Shown here: positions 1 to 12,861 of the stretch, piece by piece
Position numbering within the stretch: the first letter of the stretch is position 1
How the letters are laid out: every line of letters begins with the position of its first letter
NCBI GenBank assembly: GCA_951230915.1
Contig: OX579635.1
Span: 12,772,001 to 12,836,000 of the forward strand
DNA: 64,000 bases
Source: Antitrichia curtipendula
Taxonomy: Eukaryota > Streptophyta > Bryopsida > Hypnales > Leucodontaceae
Direction: 5' to 3'
Program-made: the position numbers and the translations under genes
Notes under the pieces: model-generated
What the model was told of the DNA's origin: nothing
The model's input: only the letters and a program-made list of their open reading frames with translations
Databases searched by the model: none

Positions 1-1309
1 TAGCTTTGAATACCATTTGCCTTTAAAACTCAATGTGAAAATTGTCTCCATTATATGTAGGTTGAAGTTCCGGCCTGCTATATCAAGCACATCGTTGTCT
101 TGACTAACCTACAAGTGAGTATGTCTACACGTTGCATGGCTGGGGCTCTATCACTAACTAATGTTAGTCAATATTATGAGAATGGTGGAAAGAATAAAGA
201 AACATGGCACTGACTATACTAGCATCTACTAGGTGGATTATGAATGTTTTTAATAACTTACTACCAAAATTACTAGAAACTTATGAAGTATGTAAAAGTT
301 TGTTGAAAAAGAAATTTTTGTCTACACTTTAATGATTACTAAAGTCTATGACCTATTTCTGACAATGTTAAGCGTTTTAGCATATGTCTAATTGAATGAT
401 GGTCGGGGGGATAATTTTCTAAGGTCAAGGAATAATTAAAATTAATGAAGATTGCAATTTTTTTCCTAATTTTTCATCAAGTTTGGAACTAGTAGAAATT
501 AAGAAAGTATAGATTATAGTCCAATTTATTCTTAATGGTTAGGCAAACCTATTTCCGGAAAGACCAAAATTAAAAATTGGTCTTAGCAATTTCATTAGTT
601 ATCAATGTTGTATTCATTATACAATAATGAAGGCCCTAGTTGACATCATATTCCCTTCATTCATGAAAATGGTTCACCCTACCTTGTACAAATGGGACCC
701 TAGACAAAAAACATGTCATATATATGCAACTGTCTAGCATGGTTACATAGTAATTCATGATTATTGTGCAAGGTTTAGAATGATTTCATTTAGATAAGAA
801 AAGTGAAAAAAATCTTGCAAAAGTGAAGATCAAGTGTTTAGATTCTACTCATGTTATAATTTATCTAGTCAAAAAAACTAAAAATCTATATTTGTAGATA
901 GGTTTCTACTGCCAAAAAATTTCAGCTCAAAGTCTCAAACAACATAAGAGATGATTTTTAGAATAGGTTGAAAAATGAACTAAAATGGTATATTGTTCAA
1001 CTCAAATACTTATAGAGAATACATTTAGATGACCATTGCATCAATATCCAAGAAAATTAAATTTTCAATAGAGTTATTTCTAGAATTTTTTGTTAACTTC
1101 TTAGACAATTATGTCTTATATACTATAGGGGACATAAGTTATTTCAACTCTATAATATGTCTTTTTACTTCAAAAATTTGTAACTAATCATTTTTAACAA
1201 AAATAATATCAATAATTCAAAATATAAACTTTCAAAGTAGAAAAACCTATTCAATTTTTTTTCTTCTTTTATTTAGATTTTATGATATAATATAGGGGTT
1301 CCAAAATTT

Positions 1310-1570
1310 GGACATGTGGGAGTTCTAGTAGAGGTCATTGCAAGAAAGACTTTGCGTTTTTTTGGAGCGTTTTGCACAATACTCATTTTTCTTTCGGGAT
1401 TACTTCATAATTAGAATTTTTTTTTAATGTAAAAAATACATATTTAATGTATACATCTTTAAAAAGAAGGTTTCCTAGGAAGGGAAATCATAGAAAATTT
1501 TTCTAAGTAGGAGAACTAAAAAAGTGCAAAATCTCATGAAAATAGGTACTTTGAGATTTTAATGTGATTG
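1310..1570 (+). repeat. Dispersed direct repeat, copy 1
   Basis: This block resembles 3110-3390 in the same orientation. Shared landmarks, in order, are a run of T followed by GGTAGCG or GGAGCG, an A-rich stretch, TATACA(C/T)CTTTA, CTAAGTAGGAG, and AGTGCAAA followed by CTCATGAAAATAGGTACTT. The copies are diverged and have indels. Family unknown. Confidence 0.6.
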
Positions 1571-3109
1571 GTAGAAAGTTGAAAATTGAAACTTTGGACT
1601 TTATACTAATACCTAAGGATGAATGCACTTAAAAATGCCTACATGACTACACTCTTGGGAGGTTTTGACTATGAAGAAGTGGAACTTATAGATCTAATTG
1701 GGTCTAACAAAAATGGATATCTAACTTGAGCTCAAAGTTCCATTTATTAATTTATTTATAATTTGAGGAGAGTACTATTGTATCAAATATTTTTATAGGC
1801 TGTTATTATATAGAAATTTGTTCACTGCAAATTTTATATAGAAAATGCTTCCAAAAATATTTTTTTGACTTTCACATCTATTTTTGGATATCTATTAGTT
1901 ATATAACAATATAAATGTCTTGGATCTTAGATTTGGAACTTTGTCTTTGCACTATAAGGCTCTAACTCTCTCGTGTACAATACTTTTTTATTTTGACAAT
2001 CTAATGCAATCTACAAAAGTTGGAATTTGGCTTTAATGACTTAGAAAAATGGAATTGTGGACTTAATGTAAACAAGTCATAAGGAACAAACTTGTATCTT
2101 AAATTGCAATTGTTTTTGGTCCTACAATCTCTGAGGGTCAAATTTCAAATTTTTTGTAATGAGGTTATTTATAGCCCCTCCCCCCCAAAAAATTCAACTC
2201 AAGTAATTTTGTAATTTTTATACATTCATGTAATATTTTTTGAATTTAAAAAATGAAACCATTGGCTTCTAGTATATATCAAAAAGAGAATCAATCATCC
2301 TTCTTTTTTCTTCTTTGTTGCTAGAGTAGTCAACAATAGTAGAAAAATGGTTATAAGGTAGGTCTTGGGACACCAAACAATAATGTGAGGTTGAGATACA
2401 ATTGCTCAAAAGTATGACTTTTGTGGTGCTACATTCTCTTATAGTCAAATTTCAATTTTTTTAATAAATGAGGCTCATATTAGAAACCTCAAGAAAAATC
2501 CAACCTAAGTTGTTTATTATATTTTTTAGACTTGGATACCATCTTATGAAGTTTCAAATTTGAAACTATAGAATATCTACACATGCCATTGATCATTGGA
2601 CTCCCCTGAAATGAACACCTTGAAGTACAAAGTAGAAGCTTTAACTCCCATTCAATGCCTCAAAAAACTCTTCAAATTCTAATTGATTGTTGTTTGAAAT
2701 TTGTAAGGAACATGAAAGATTGTAGATGGCCATTTACAATTAAAAAACAAAAAAAATAGTGTTTGAATAAGCAAATATCTCATGATTCCAAAGGCCTATA
2801 TTGACACCAAAATAATTCATAAAATCATACTCTCACATTGTAGCTTAGTACCTCAAGACCTTTGTAAGGTTCTAAGCATAATTTAAGGATTATTTGGAAC
2901 AATGAGAAGCTTTAATTTGGACAAGAGTATCATTCTTAAGTACTATTTTCATTCCCTTGAAGTTGGTTTTCAAAGTGCTCAAGGGTTAAAAATCTATTTG
3001 TTTAAGGTTGCATGTCATGTTTTTGTAATTGCTTACTTCTAAGTATTATGAAAGAGATTCTAGATTGGTTTGGAGATTGGTAAAGGAACCTAGTAGATTG
3101 GTATTGGAA

Positions 3110-3390
3110 GGTGGTCTCTACAAGCCTGAAAGATCCAACGTAGAGTTGTTGTAAGAAACACCCCCATTTTTTTGGTAGCGTTAATATATAGTACCCATGA
3201 TTTTTTTTGGAATATTTGAAATTAAAAAAACAATAAAAAACAATATGAAAAATATGTCTAATTGGTATACACCTTTATGAAGAAAGTACAGTAGGAAGGA
3301 AAAAAATAAAAAAATAATCTAAGTAGGAGGACTAGAAAAGTGCAAACTCTCATGAAAATAGGTACTTGACATTTTAATTTGTAAAAAATA
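3110..3390 (+). repeat. Dispersed direct repeat, copy 2
   Basis: This is the partner of 1310-1570. It shares the CTAAGTAGGAG landmark and the following AGTGCAAA and CTCATGAAAATAGGTACTT landmarks at the same spacing. No terminal inverted repeat or coding capacity is seen. Confidence 0.6.
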
Positions 3391-4740
3391 GGAATTAAAA
3401 AAAACTAAACTAAAAATTATCCATTTGGGAAGAGTTCATAGTGATGAGATTTCACCAAAACAATGATCTTAAAACCATCTTCAATGTTCAAAAATTGCAC
3501 ACAATGGGAGTGTTGTTTGCACTCATGTAGAGGACATAAAATAATATATTTTCAAATTTCCTTTAGTAGGTATATACTTTTTCCTTATGCAAATAGACCA
3601 TGAAAATTTTTAAAATTTATAGCAGATGAATTCAAAATATGAATCCTAATGTTCCAAACTTTAATTTGATCATCCTTGAAAAACAAAAAATTCTTGCATT
3701 TTCTCCAAGGTAAAAAATTTGGTTGATCTTTTAAGTTGGTTCATTCTAGCCATCTCAATATGCATAGAACTTATAATATTTTAATTCAGACACCATCTAA
3801 GTCTATGAGGCTAATATAGTTGAGCCATATCTAATTGACGTTTTATTCACGTCTTTTTTCAAACAAGAGTTAACCTTCTTTTTCTTTATAATTTTGAACA
3901 TTATATATCAAATATGTAGATTCCTCTCCTTTGCTTCGTATTGTTCGTAAGACCTATCCCTAGTGAAGGAATTTTTAGAATTTTTTTTTTGGATAATTAA
4001 ATTATTATAGTTTCACCTTTCATCCAACCTTTAACCTACATCGTCTTCCCTAAGACAACTACTCACTTCATGCATAAGTCATTTGCATAGTTTCAAAGGT
4101 CATTGAATGTGTGCAAAGAAATGAGAAGACAAGCTATTTGTATAAGTGGGGTCGTAGGAGGTAAAACAAGCCATGTAGAATAAGTATGGAAATTAGGATT
4201 AGTAAAAGCTCAAGGTCTGCTCATAGTCAATTCAAAAGCAAAAACTATGTTCAAATTAAAATTTCAGACTTCATCTAGGCATAGTAGAATAAATTTTTCA
4301 AAAAAGTTCGAACTAAGGTAATATAGAAAATCAAGCTAGATTTCATCTTCAAAAACCCATTTGAGATTTTGACCCCCCAATCAAAAGTTATGGACAAATT
4401 TTTGACAATGAGCAATCAAGCTCTCATCTTCATATTATTTGATACCTTTAGAGGATTCATGACGAACAATGGATTTCATTATAAAAATGACACCTCCACC
4501 CTTCAGTCTCACACAATGTCAATGAAGTAATTCTTTCACTTGGCCATCAAGAACTTCCTTGATGGTAGATCATGGTCAAATGATGGATTAAGACTTGTAC
4601 ACTGACTTCTTATTCTTACCTTGAAGTCTTCAATTATTTATTTTTTTTGCTCATGTGCTATCATTTATAAATATTTCGCCATTCTTTTCATGTTTGTTCG
4701 GCATAATTTTTTTTTAAATAATTTGCCATGAATTTTTTGA

Positions 4741-5904
4741 ATTATTTTTTTTAGCGAAGGCACGGTAGTCACATACATCCGCTTTCTAAATTTCATCTCT
4801 ATTGCATTAATTACCGTAGTGATGGAGACTCAACACGTACTAGAGAGAAGATGCATCACACGCCGTCCTTGGATGCAAAAGTACTCGTGTTTCTTGCAAA
4901 TGCTGCGGCCCTTGTTCACCTTCCTAATACAAATACAAAATTTTGAGCTAGGCAAGGGAACCTTTGAGTCAATCACAGACATGTCGCCTGTGTTGCGTGA
5001 CCGGAGTATCTCCAGAATCTCTCAAAAAGCAATACAGAATTTCGGCTTAGATACTATTAAACATTCTGCCTCGACCTACCATGGCATTGAACAATTTCCG
5101 TGTACACAAACCATTTTTCTGTGCCTTGTCATGTGTTCATCGTTTACGTCAGCTGGAAGAAACGCTCCAGGATCGACGATAGACTGATTGATGGTTCAGA
5201 GCCCGTGTGCGCGCATGTACGTCTGACCAATTGAAAGCAATTTTAATTAACTTGCGATGTTTTATGAGGATTGGTGGACAAAAAGTGACGAACCGTGTCT
5301 GTTAGATTTTCTAGTATAAGTAACCGGCTTCTCCAGCTAGTCGAGCAAAGAAACTGAAACTTGGATGGCTTGCCGTAAAGATCGATCGATAGCTGACTGT
5401 TGGCCGATGAGAATGCGTGTTGGATTTGTGATCTAATCGAAGCAAGAAAAAACAGTGCAAAGATCGATCGATCGACAGGAAGCTTCACCCAGGAGTCACA
5501 AATTCAAGTAGAATTCAGGGGGCATGAGGTTTGAAAATGCATGATTTAACTTTTCATTGGTACAACAGGTTTTCGTTTGGACTGACTTGAATATATGTTA
5601 AGTTGCTTGAAACGAACAGTACGTGTGACTCACTGGTCTTTGTGTGCAAATTAATTAATACTCAACTGAATAATAAAAAGTGAACAGAAACTATTTGTAA
5701 TGTGACGAATCACATGCCAGTGAAGATTCATTGCTTGTAGTGTAGGGCCGACGTCTTGAGGAAGAAGAAGCCCGCAACCTGGGCCGTAAGATATCGCTTG
5801 GAATATAAAAAGTCGGTTGAGTACGTACGTACGTAGTGTCTCGAGTAAGGAATCCTCACGAGAAAGAGCAGACTGAGAGCTCTCGTCTGTGAGAAGATGT
5901 CATG
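4741..5904. other. GC-richer stretch, possible gene remnant, unresolved
   Basis: Base composition rises clearly above the flanks. A 122-codon open frame (4819-5187, plus) starts at ATG but matches no family I recognise and lacks an obvious domain, signal peptide or membrane segment. Short tandem GATC runs occur near 5380 and 5463, and a GTAC run near 5822. It could be a decayed exon or regulatory region. Confidence 0.3.
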
Positions 5905-6481
5905 AGAGCATCTCCACCGGGGCACGCCTTATTGCCCCGTCAAATGGTTTGGAGTGTCTGGGCTTCTTCTTCATGAGTCCCACCAGTTGCACAATTTCAG
6001 TGTTTTTTTGCAACCGGACTCTCCAAAATTTGCTTGTCACATTGCAAGCTACAAGACCTTCCTATGTTTGACAAGTGCCTTATCTAAGCAAGAGCTAGCA
6101 CAATTTTCGATGTTAGTTAAAGAGACCAACCTTGACCCCAACCAATCAAAATGCCACAAATTTGAGGGCTCTGGGTTTAGCATTGGAATTCGCAATATTG
6201 AAGTCTCCTGGTGGGGGCCCGTAACAAGGCATGACCTTTCTGTTCCCTGACGTTAAGCACTCTGGAGGCGAGGGCCTTAAGAAAACTCACCTCATTATGA
6301 GGCATAACGCCCTGGTAATAATGCCCGGCACTATTACAGCACCAAGGCGCGATAATAGTGCCAGGCACTATTACCGAGGCACTCCCACGTGCTTAACGCA
6401 GTGGGAGGGGGCCTCCCACTATACACATAACATTTACGGTCCAGCACGTCCATTGTGACACGGATCGGATGGAGATGCTCT
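5905..6481. mobile_element. MITE-like element with AGAGCATCTCCA ends
   Basis: The ends are inverted: AGAGCATCTCCACC at 5905 and the complement of AGAGCATCTCCATC ending at 6481. TCATG lies just outside on both sides but is offset by two bases on the right, so the target duplication is uncertain. The interior has nested palindromes: CGTTAAGCAC near 6251 is inverted near 6390, and repeated AATAGTGCC/GGCACTATT units lie at 6315-6380. No transposase is encoded. The superfamily cannot be assigned from the ends alone. Confidence 0.6.
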
Positions 6482-6520
6482 GATCATGGTCCATTCACAC
6501 CAAGCGTTTGCAAAGCCATA

Positions 6521-6833
6521 AGGTAGGAGGTCCATAAACCGCTCATCTAGGAGCTGAAGCTGACTTTTGGGGAGGTAGAACTTCTTAAAATATTTTTCAG
6601 TAAATTTTCCTTGAAAGGCAAGAGAAATTGGCATCTAACCCAAGTTGTTTCATATTTTTTGAAGCTTTGTGGAATTAGTTATGAATTTCTGAAGTTGCAG
6701 AAAAGTGCATTTTTGTGGGCTCTAAAACCGACCACCTCCTCAAATGCACACCTCTTGTACATTGGAAAGTGCAAAATGTACCTCTAGAGCTTGATTGGTT
6801 TTAGAACCCGTTCCATTTTAGGACCTCCTACCT
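6521..6833. mobile_element. AGGTAG-family MITE, TA target duplication (copy 1)
   Basis: This is a 313-bp element bounded by a perfect 13-bp terminal inverted repeat (AGGTAGGAGGTCC and its complement), with TA on each side (6519-6520, 6834-6835). Interior sequence matches, in reverse orientation, the 302-bp elements at 23515 and 23875, including ATGCCAA, ACTTGGGTTAGATG, the CTCTAAAACCG region and GTACATTTTG. TA duplication is typical of Tc1/mariner (Stowaway-type) MITEs. No transposase is encoded. Confidence 0.8.
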
Positions 6834-6835
6834 TA

Positions 6836-9195
6836 GTCAACGTTCTTATACAAAAGATTTAGGTTTTCTTGAGTGAAGACTCTGAAGGGTTAATACTTTG
6901 TTAGGGGGATAAATTAGACTCTTGGACAAAATACAAATGTATTGTATTGTAAAATATAAGTTCCATAGTTTTATTGAAATTTGTATCAAAGGTGATAAAG
7001 AGTTATTAAGCATCATGAGTAGAAAGTATCCATGTGGTCAAAATTCAAAATTATTCATAGTTTTTCTTCAAATGAATTTTGAAAGTTTATCTTCAAGAAT
7101 TCACTAGAAATATAATTTTTAATTTAGCATTTTGGAAGTTTATGTGATTGATCAAAATTGAAATTTTAATTTAGTTGTGAAAATGGTGTAAGGTTTAATG
7201 ATGAAGACATCAGCACTTCTTCTAAATAATAAACTTTCCAAGACTAGGCAAAAACTAGTTATTTTTTGCTATTTTTCTAATAATTTTTTCTTAATTGTGG
7301 CAATGTTAGTTTTGAATTTAAAATGAAAGACAATCCAAAAGCCTACCTAATGAAAGTAGGATATTGACTATAAAATGGTTGATTGGACATTTATGGGTTA
7401 ACTTAGCCTTAAGGACTAGATGTTCAAATTTCAAACAACAAATGAATGCAAATATATTCCATGTATACAAAAATTTGTTTTTCAATCCATCATTCTTTTA
7501 TTATTCAAATTATATTAGTTCTTCAACATTTGCATGATATATATTTTGAAGACTTTGGTTTGTAAATATTCAATAATCCAAAGGGTAATGATAGGTTTCA
7601 ACTTTAAAAGTAACTTTTTCAGTTCAATAAATGGCCCTTCAAAAATGATTTGAGTAAGAAAATAAATAAAAAATCTTCAAAAATCACTATGATTAGAGTT
7701 TAACATTTTGAGGCTAAAAGAATAAAAACTTTTGAAAATAAAAAATATTCAATTTACAATTGATTTTAAAAGTAAATTTCAATTTTGACTTCTAATTTTA
7801 TTGAAAATATTGATTTGAATATTAGTCAATCTAGCCATACGGATATGGTCTATGAATCATATTTTACAACTTTTGTTTGAAGGTAATTATTAAATTATAC
7901 ATTTAAGCTTCATTTTATGATACATCTTTATAATTTTGGAAATTTAGACTACCCAAAGGAACTTAGCCCCTAAATGCCTAAGTCTTACTATCTTGTTTCT
8001 GGACGGCATTTTTGAACTTTTAGATTGCAAGCTCTACAAGTGATCAAAAAAGCTTAAAATAAATTGTAACTATAGGATCTTGAAGTTCAAGGCTTAGAAA
8101 TGGTGCTAAAAAGAAAATTAGAATTTTCTACACCACAAATATTTATTGTAGAATGTGAATGAGTATAGATATTTTAGTGCTTTTTTTAGCTGCCCAAAAC
8201 TTCTAATGCCCAAATGGCAAGCTTTAGGTTGAAAATTGGGAAAAAACTAACTATGATGATTAGGTATTTATTATTGTTAGTAGAAAACCACTAATCCCCC
8301 TCTCAAACCAATGACATCAATAACACAAATTTGTTTGCACTACAATATTGCAAGACTTGCCACCTTGTGAATATAGGAAAATTCAGTGGTGGATGTATAG
8401 AAAATCTCATAATAATGACATTACATTGTAATTGAAATCATAAGAAAAAAAACATATCTGGGTGTTCTTTGATTATGATTTTTCAAGATCTAGGGCCTAG
8501 ATTGCCCAAGGGAGCTGCACATAAGTGTTAAATTTTTTATCTTAGATGGTTGGCCATTGCATCCATCATACTCATAGTCATAGTGTTAAATTATTATTTC
8601 AGTTATTTGAACAATCATCTAATGAAAATAATTCAGAATTTTAATGTACATAATTTGTATTTGATTAATGATTAAATTATGGAATTTGATTTTTTTTTAA
8701 ATTTGAAATTCAGATCTATGCATTACAACACTTGTATCACAACATATCCAATTTTTTTGGAAGTGAATGAGAATTTTTGAAAGCCATTAAGTGCATGTAT
8801 GTATTGTATATATAAAAGTGATTGAAAAAACTTGTAGTACATTTCTGGTCTTAATTTCTAAAGGACAATTGCCCATTGAGTGAACAATTGGAAATTTGAG
8901 TAGGTTACTATGAATTCATTTTTGAGTGGATGAAAGTGAAATTCTTATCAAAGATGCACACTTTTATAAACTTTCCAATCAAGTGCCTCAGTCAAAAGTT
9001 TTGAGGCTTGAAAATATAGGGTCAGCTTTGCTAGCATCCTAATAGAGAAGGCATCCAGGCAAGTTGTGAAGTTTTTTTCATTAACTTTGAATGCTTTTAT
9101 AATTTGACAATCTATAAAGCTAAATGGATTGAATGGGTTGAATTTTTTTTTTTCAATTAAGTTTTTTATGTACATAATTTGTTTTTGATTATAGG
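6836..9195. other. AT-rich intergenic DNA with one TTAA-type element end
   Basis: No gene is seen. Bases 7290-7397 resemble the right part of the TTAA-flanked element at 38956-39194: both contain GTTAGTTTTGAAT, GGCAATCCAA or GACAATCCAA, and AAAATGGTTGATT. Both end at TTAA (7398-7401 here). The left end of this copy could not be fixed. A CCCCTAAATGCC motif near 7967 may be another end. Confidence 0.45.
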
Positions 9196-9199
9196 TTAA

Positions 9200-9420
9200 C
9201 CCTTAAACGTCAAGGTGGATGTTTGGTATTTAATGGATGACGGAGAATCTTTTTGTGTAGGATAGAAGTGCAACTATTCATTTTTAGAATTATGTGTGAA
9301 AAGGGGAGATCTTCTACAATACTTTGACTTCCAATGAGTGCTTTTGGATTTTCTTAGACCAATGATTCCCACGGTATCAAAATGGATGATTTCCATGGTC
9401 ACCAGTTCATTGTTTAAGGA
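9200..9420. mobile_element. TTAA-flanked MITE (CCCCTAAA family), 221 bp
   Basis: TTAA occurs exactly on both sides (9196-9199 and 9421-9424). The left end is CCCTTAAACG and the complement of the right end is TCCTTAAACA, so eight consecutive terminal bases agree after the first. There is no coding capacity. TTAA duplication with CCC-starting ends resembles piggyBac. The short terminal repeat means a chance pair of TTAA sites cannot be fully excluded for this single copy. Confidence 0.55.
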
Positions 9421-9499
9421 TTAATCATTTATAAATGAAATTAAGAAAAGTATTATGTTCCAATTTTCAATCTATAAAGCTAACTTTTCAAATAATTTT

Positions 9500-9660
9500 A
9501 GAACCATTAGCACAAATTCTTATAAAAAGTATAAAAAATATAAAATAAATCTCATGAATTTACACTAGACTAGTGTAAATTGATAAGATTTATTTTATAT
9601 TTTTAATTATTTTTTTGTACTTGATTAAGATTAAAAAAACATTTGTGTTGACTATTGGAA
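9500..9660. repeat. Near-perfect palindrome, 35-bp core arms
   Basis: Bases 9534-9568 and 9570-9604 are inverted copies with two mismatches and a single A between them. Weaker inverted similarity continues outward to about 9500 and 9660 (GCACAAAT versus ATTTGTGT). The transcript would fold into one hairpin. It is probably a tiny foldback MITE. Confidence 0.75.
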
Positions 9661-12255
9661 TTTTGATTATTCTTAAAAAATGAATTCTCTAAAAAAATTG
9701 AAATCTTTGCCCATTCAGTTGTTGTTTTTGGGACATGCTCTAAGTGCAAGACTTTTTTGTATATTTTCAACTCCATTATCTTTGCAAATTAGCATTCAAG
9801 TAACTAACATAACCCCCTATCCTATGGTCCAAGTTTCCAAAGTTGAATACTGCCTCTTCTCCACAAAGTTGAGTCAAACTATGCTAACCATATTGGACTA
9901 GGCTTAAAAAAAATTCTTCTAAATTCAAACATCAACTACCCTCAATCTATGTGGTCAAATGGGTTGAATTTTTTTTCTAATTCCTATAGTATTCTAGTAT
10001 AAATTTGTATGGTTGAAAGTTTAAAAAATATTTTTATATTTCAATTATTTTCAATGACCTAGAAAGTGATTGTTTTGGAAAAATTAGATAAGATTCAATT
10101 GGTTTATATGACCGCGAGCTCCTCCCAAGTTCCCGGACTATTGGAATTCAGCCCCAACAGCAGATTGATTTGGCAAGTCAGATAATAATAATGAATTAAA
10201 AAAGTCAAAGAGCTTAAAGGGTTCAATTTGAATTATACTTTCAAAAGAATTGAAAATTGAAGTCAAGTTACATACAACTATTCTACACCTTAAATAATTT
10301 TTTCATACTTTCCAAATTTTTTTAATTTTTATTACTTACAAACTATCTGTCAATGGTTTATTTTATATTAGCTTAGTGATTACAAAATTCTTAATTTTTG
10401 ATCCATAGTTATTGGATTGGCAATTTTGATAATGTAAGTTGAAATGAAAGATCATCTTTTGTATAATTTTTATTGAAAGTGTTAGTATTTTTTTTAATAT
10501 AACCTTTAAAATATCTTTTTCCTTGAATTTTCATCAACATATTTTTTTGCATGACTTTTGAAAGAATTCTTTTAGATCTAAAGTTCTGAAAAACTATTAT
10601 GTTTTATATTTTTTAAATTTCTAATAAAATTAAAAAAATTTATAGTATTTCCAAATACTATATGCACTTGGTACAGAATTGAAAGGTGTTTCTTACAACA
10701 ATCCATATACACATATAAGAATTTGTGAAATAATTCATATACACCAACTTATTTCAATCAAACATTTAATAATATACAGCTAGTTTTCATTAGATAAGTT
10801 TCAACCAATCTTAATAAACCAGTTACAGGTAATAATGAGTCTACCTTTTAACTTTAAAAAGGATGAATCCTATGATCATAAAAAAATCCTAAAGATTCAT
10901 TTCTTCATATGCTTTATTTTCTATATATTTGAAACTTTTTTATTTTATTTTTTCAAAGATGCAATCATATTTTTACTAAAATCAAAAAATATTCAAAATT
11001 TTATAAAAATTCAAAATCATTGTGAATTTTTAAATGAAAAATGAAAAAAATTCTATATCAAATACAAAATATGCTTAAAAAAATATAATTTTAGCCATCA
11101 AAATACATTATAGTGTAAAAAATTATGGTGCAAACCCAATGTTTATGTCATTCTAAATTTTGAAAATAGTAGACCGTAGTAATAGGCTAACAGGCCTAAT
11201 GTTCAAATTGTAATAAAATGTTGAATTTTATGAATTTCAAAATAGAATAGCTAGATCAAAGAAACTTTACTTCATTAATTACACTCAAAATTAGAAAAGA
11301 TAGTTTTCATGCCTAAAATTTTGATCAAAAGCAAGAAGGTAGGAACTATCAAAATATACTAGAAAAGCATTTGTTTGTTTACCATCATTTTCTGTAGAAA
11401 AGTCAATAAAACCTTGATGAAAGGATTTATACCATTGCACACTAGGAACACACTCAAAGATTTTTTAAATGATCATTTTTCAAAAAACTTGCAAAATTTA
11501 TAAACTACTAAAAATCATATATTTTCAAAAAATCATACTAAAAAATATAATTCTTCTTATGCTATAGACTAAAATAAATAAATGAAAATTTCAAGAAAAT
11601 ACAAATTTTGATGTTTTTATTTAAAAATAAATAAATTAAAACAATTCGAAAAATCAAAATCAGTTTGTTCATTGTTCTAACTTAAAAGATATTCTATTCA
11701 ATTACATCTTAAAAAACTTAGCTTCTAGAATTTCTATATTCATACAAAGATGAAATACATGTGTAAGATAAAGATCTTGCTATTTGTAGGAAATTCTTTA
11801 ATGGATTGTGGAATTTTAGAAGTTGACCTCAAATCCTAATTTCCTAAATTTATTTTTTGGATCTAAAATTGGATGAAAAAATCTCCAAATTGGGAAGTGT
11901 GACATATAATTGGAGACTGTTCATAAAGTAAGACAATTTTTAAATATAAAAAATTAAAATAAGATGTAAAATAGTTATAAATACCTTTTCTATAAATATT
12001 GAGTCATTCAAAGTTATAATACAAAATCTATAGCAAAAGAACTCAACTAACAAGTACATATAGTGTAAATACTTCTTGCAATCATTGACAATCTTTTGTG
12101 ACAATTTTCAAAGATGCTTGGTAGTGTGTATCCATGGTGCTTTACTTCTTGCATCACGTTGGATCACAATTTGCTAACATTGCATATGTTAGGCACCTAG
12201 AAAAGTAGTTCATTATCCTAATTTTAGAGCTAAACTCTAGGTGACTTCCAACACT
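9661..12255. other. AT-rich intergenic DNA, no gene seen
   Basis: Long A and T runs dominate. Short open frames (for example 9680-9901 and 10835-11044) have low-complexity composition and no recognisable domain. I see no RNA gene or bounded repeat. Confidence 0.6.
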
Positions 12256-12257
12256 TA

Positions 12258-12859
12258 AGGTAGGAGGCTCTTGAACGGAGCACCTAAAGGCTAGCAGAGG
12301 TTTGTGGGCAAATCAATGTAGTGGAAGCCGTTCAAATTTCTTTGGTAGAGAGAAGAAGCAAAAAGTCGTGATTAGGAATTTTTCCATTAATTTCTAGATG
12401 GAACTGAATTAGATATGGAATTTCAAAGTGACATGTGTGTAGGGAGCTATTTGTAATCATAGGTTGCAGCACTTGTGGATCAGAACATGTCTTTCAATAG
12501 AAGATATGAGCCCCAAAAGCATTTACAATGGTGCTTTATAATGTCCATGTCAATGATAAATTGAAAGCAAGTAGTTCATGTCACAAAATTCATAACTAAT
12601 ATTCTTTGTCCATTCCAAAAAAATTGCACTTTCTTAGTGACCCTTATATATTAAGATAAGTTCATTAAGGAATGAATAAAATAATTTAATTGCTCAACAT
12701 AGTTACAATTATCACTTCGCTCTAGCCCTCAAATGGAGCACATGCATTGCCATGTCCTCAATACAAACAAGGTCTTACATTTTGAAAACTTTGCACAAGC
12801 TTTTGGACCTTTTACAGGGTCTATTATAAATGCCTAGTCACAATTTGAGCCTCCTACCT
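12258..12859. mobile_element. AGGTAG-family MITE, TA target duplication (602-bp version)
   Basis: The terminal inverted repeats AGGTAGGAGGCTC and complement are perfect over 13 bp and flanked by TA (12256-12257, 12860-12861). It shares ends with the 302-313-bp elements at 6521, 23515 and 23875 but is about twice as long. It is either a longer relative or carries an internal insertion. No transposase frame is visible. Confidence 0.75.
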
Positions 12860-12861
12860 TA

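Larger units (their letters stand above)
1..4740. other. AT-rich intergenic DNA, no gene seen
   Basis: There is no open frame with recognisable protein similarity, no RNA gene fold and no splice-bounded coding signal. The stretch is strongly AT-rich with many A and T runs. Its only structure is a pair of diverged direct repeats (about 1310-1570 and 3110-3390), listed separately. Confidence 0.6.

Noticed and set aside
4819..5187. 122-codon plus-strand open frame
   Set aside because: No recognisable domain, no close neighbour gene and no splice context; reported only as an unresolved stretch.
9200..9420. Tourist-type MITE with a 3-bp TTA/TAA duplication
   Set aside because: With three-base duplications the ends become asymmetric, whereas TTAA gives symmetric ends here and at 26804; the four-base reading is preferred.
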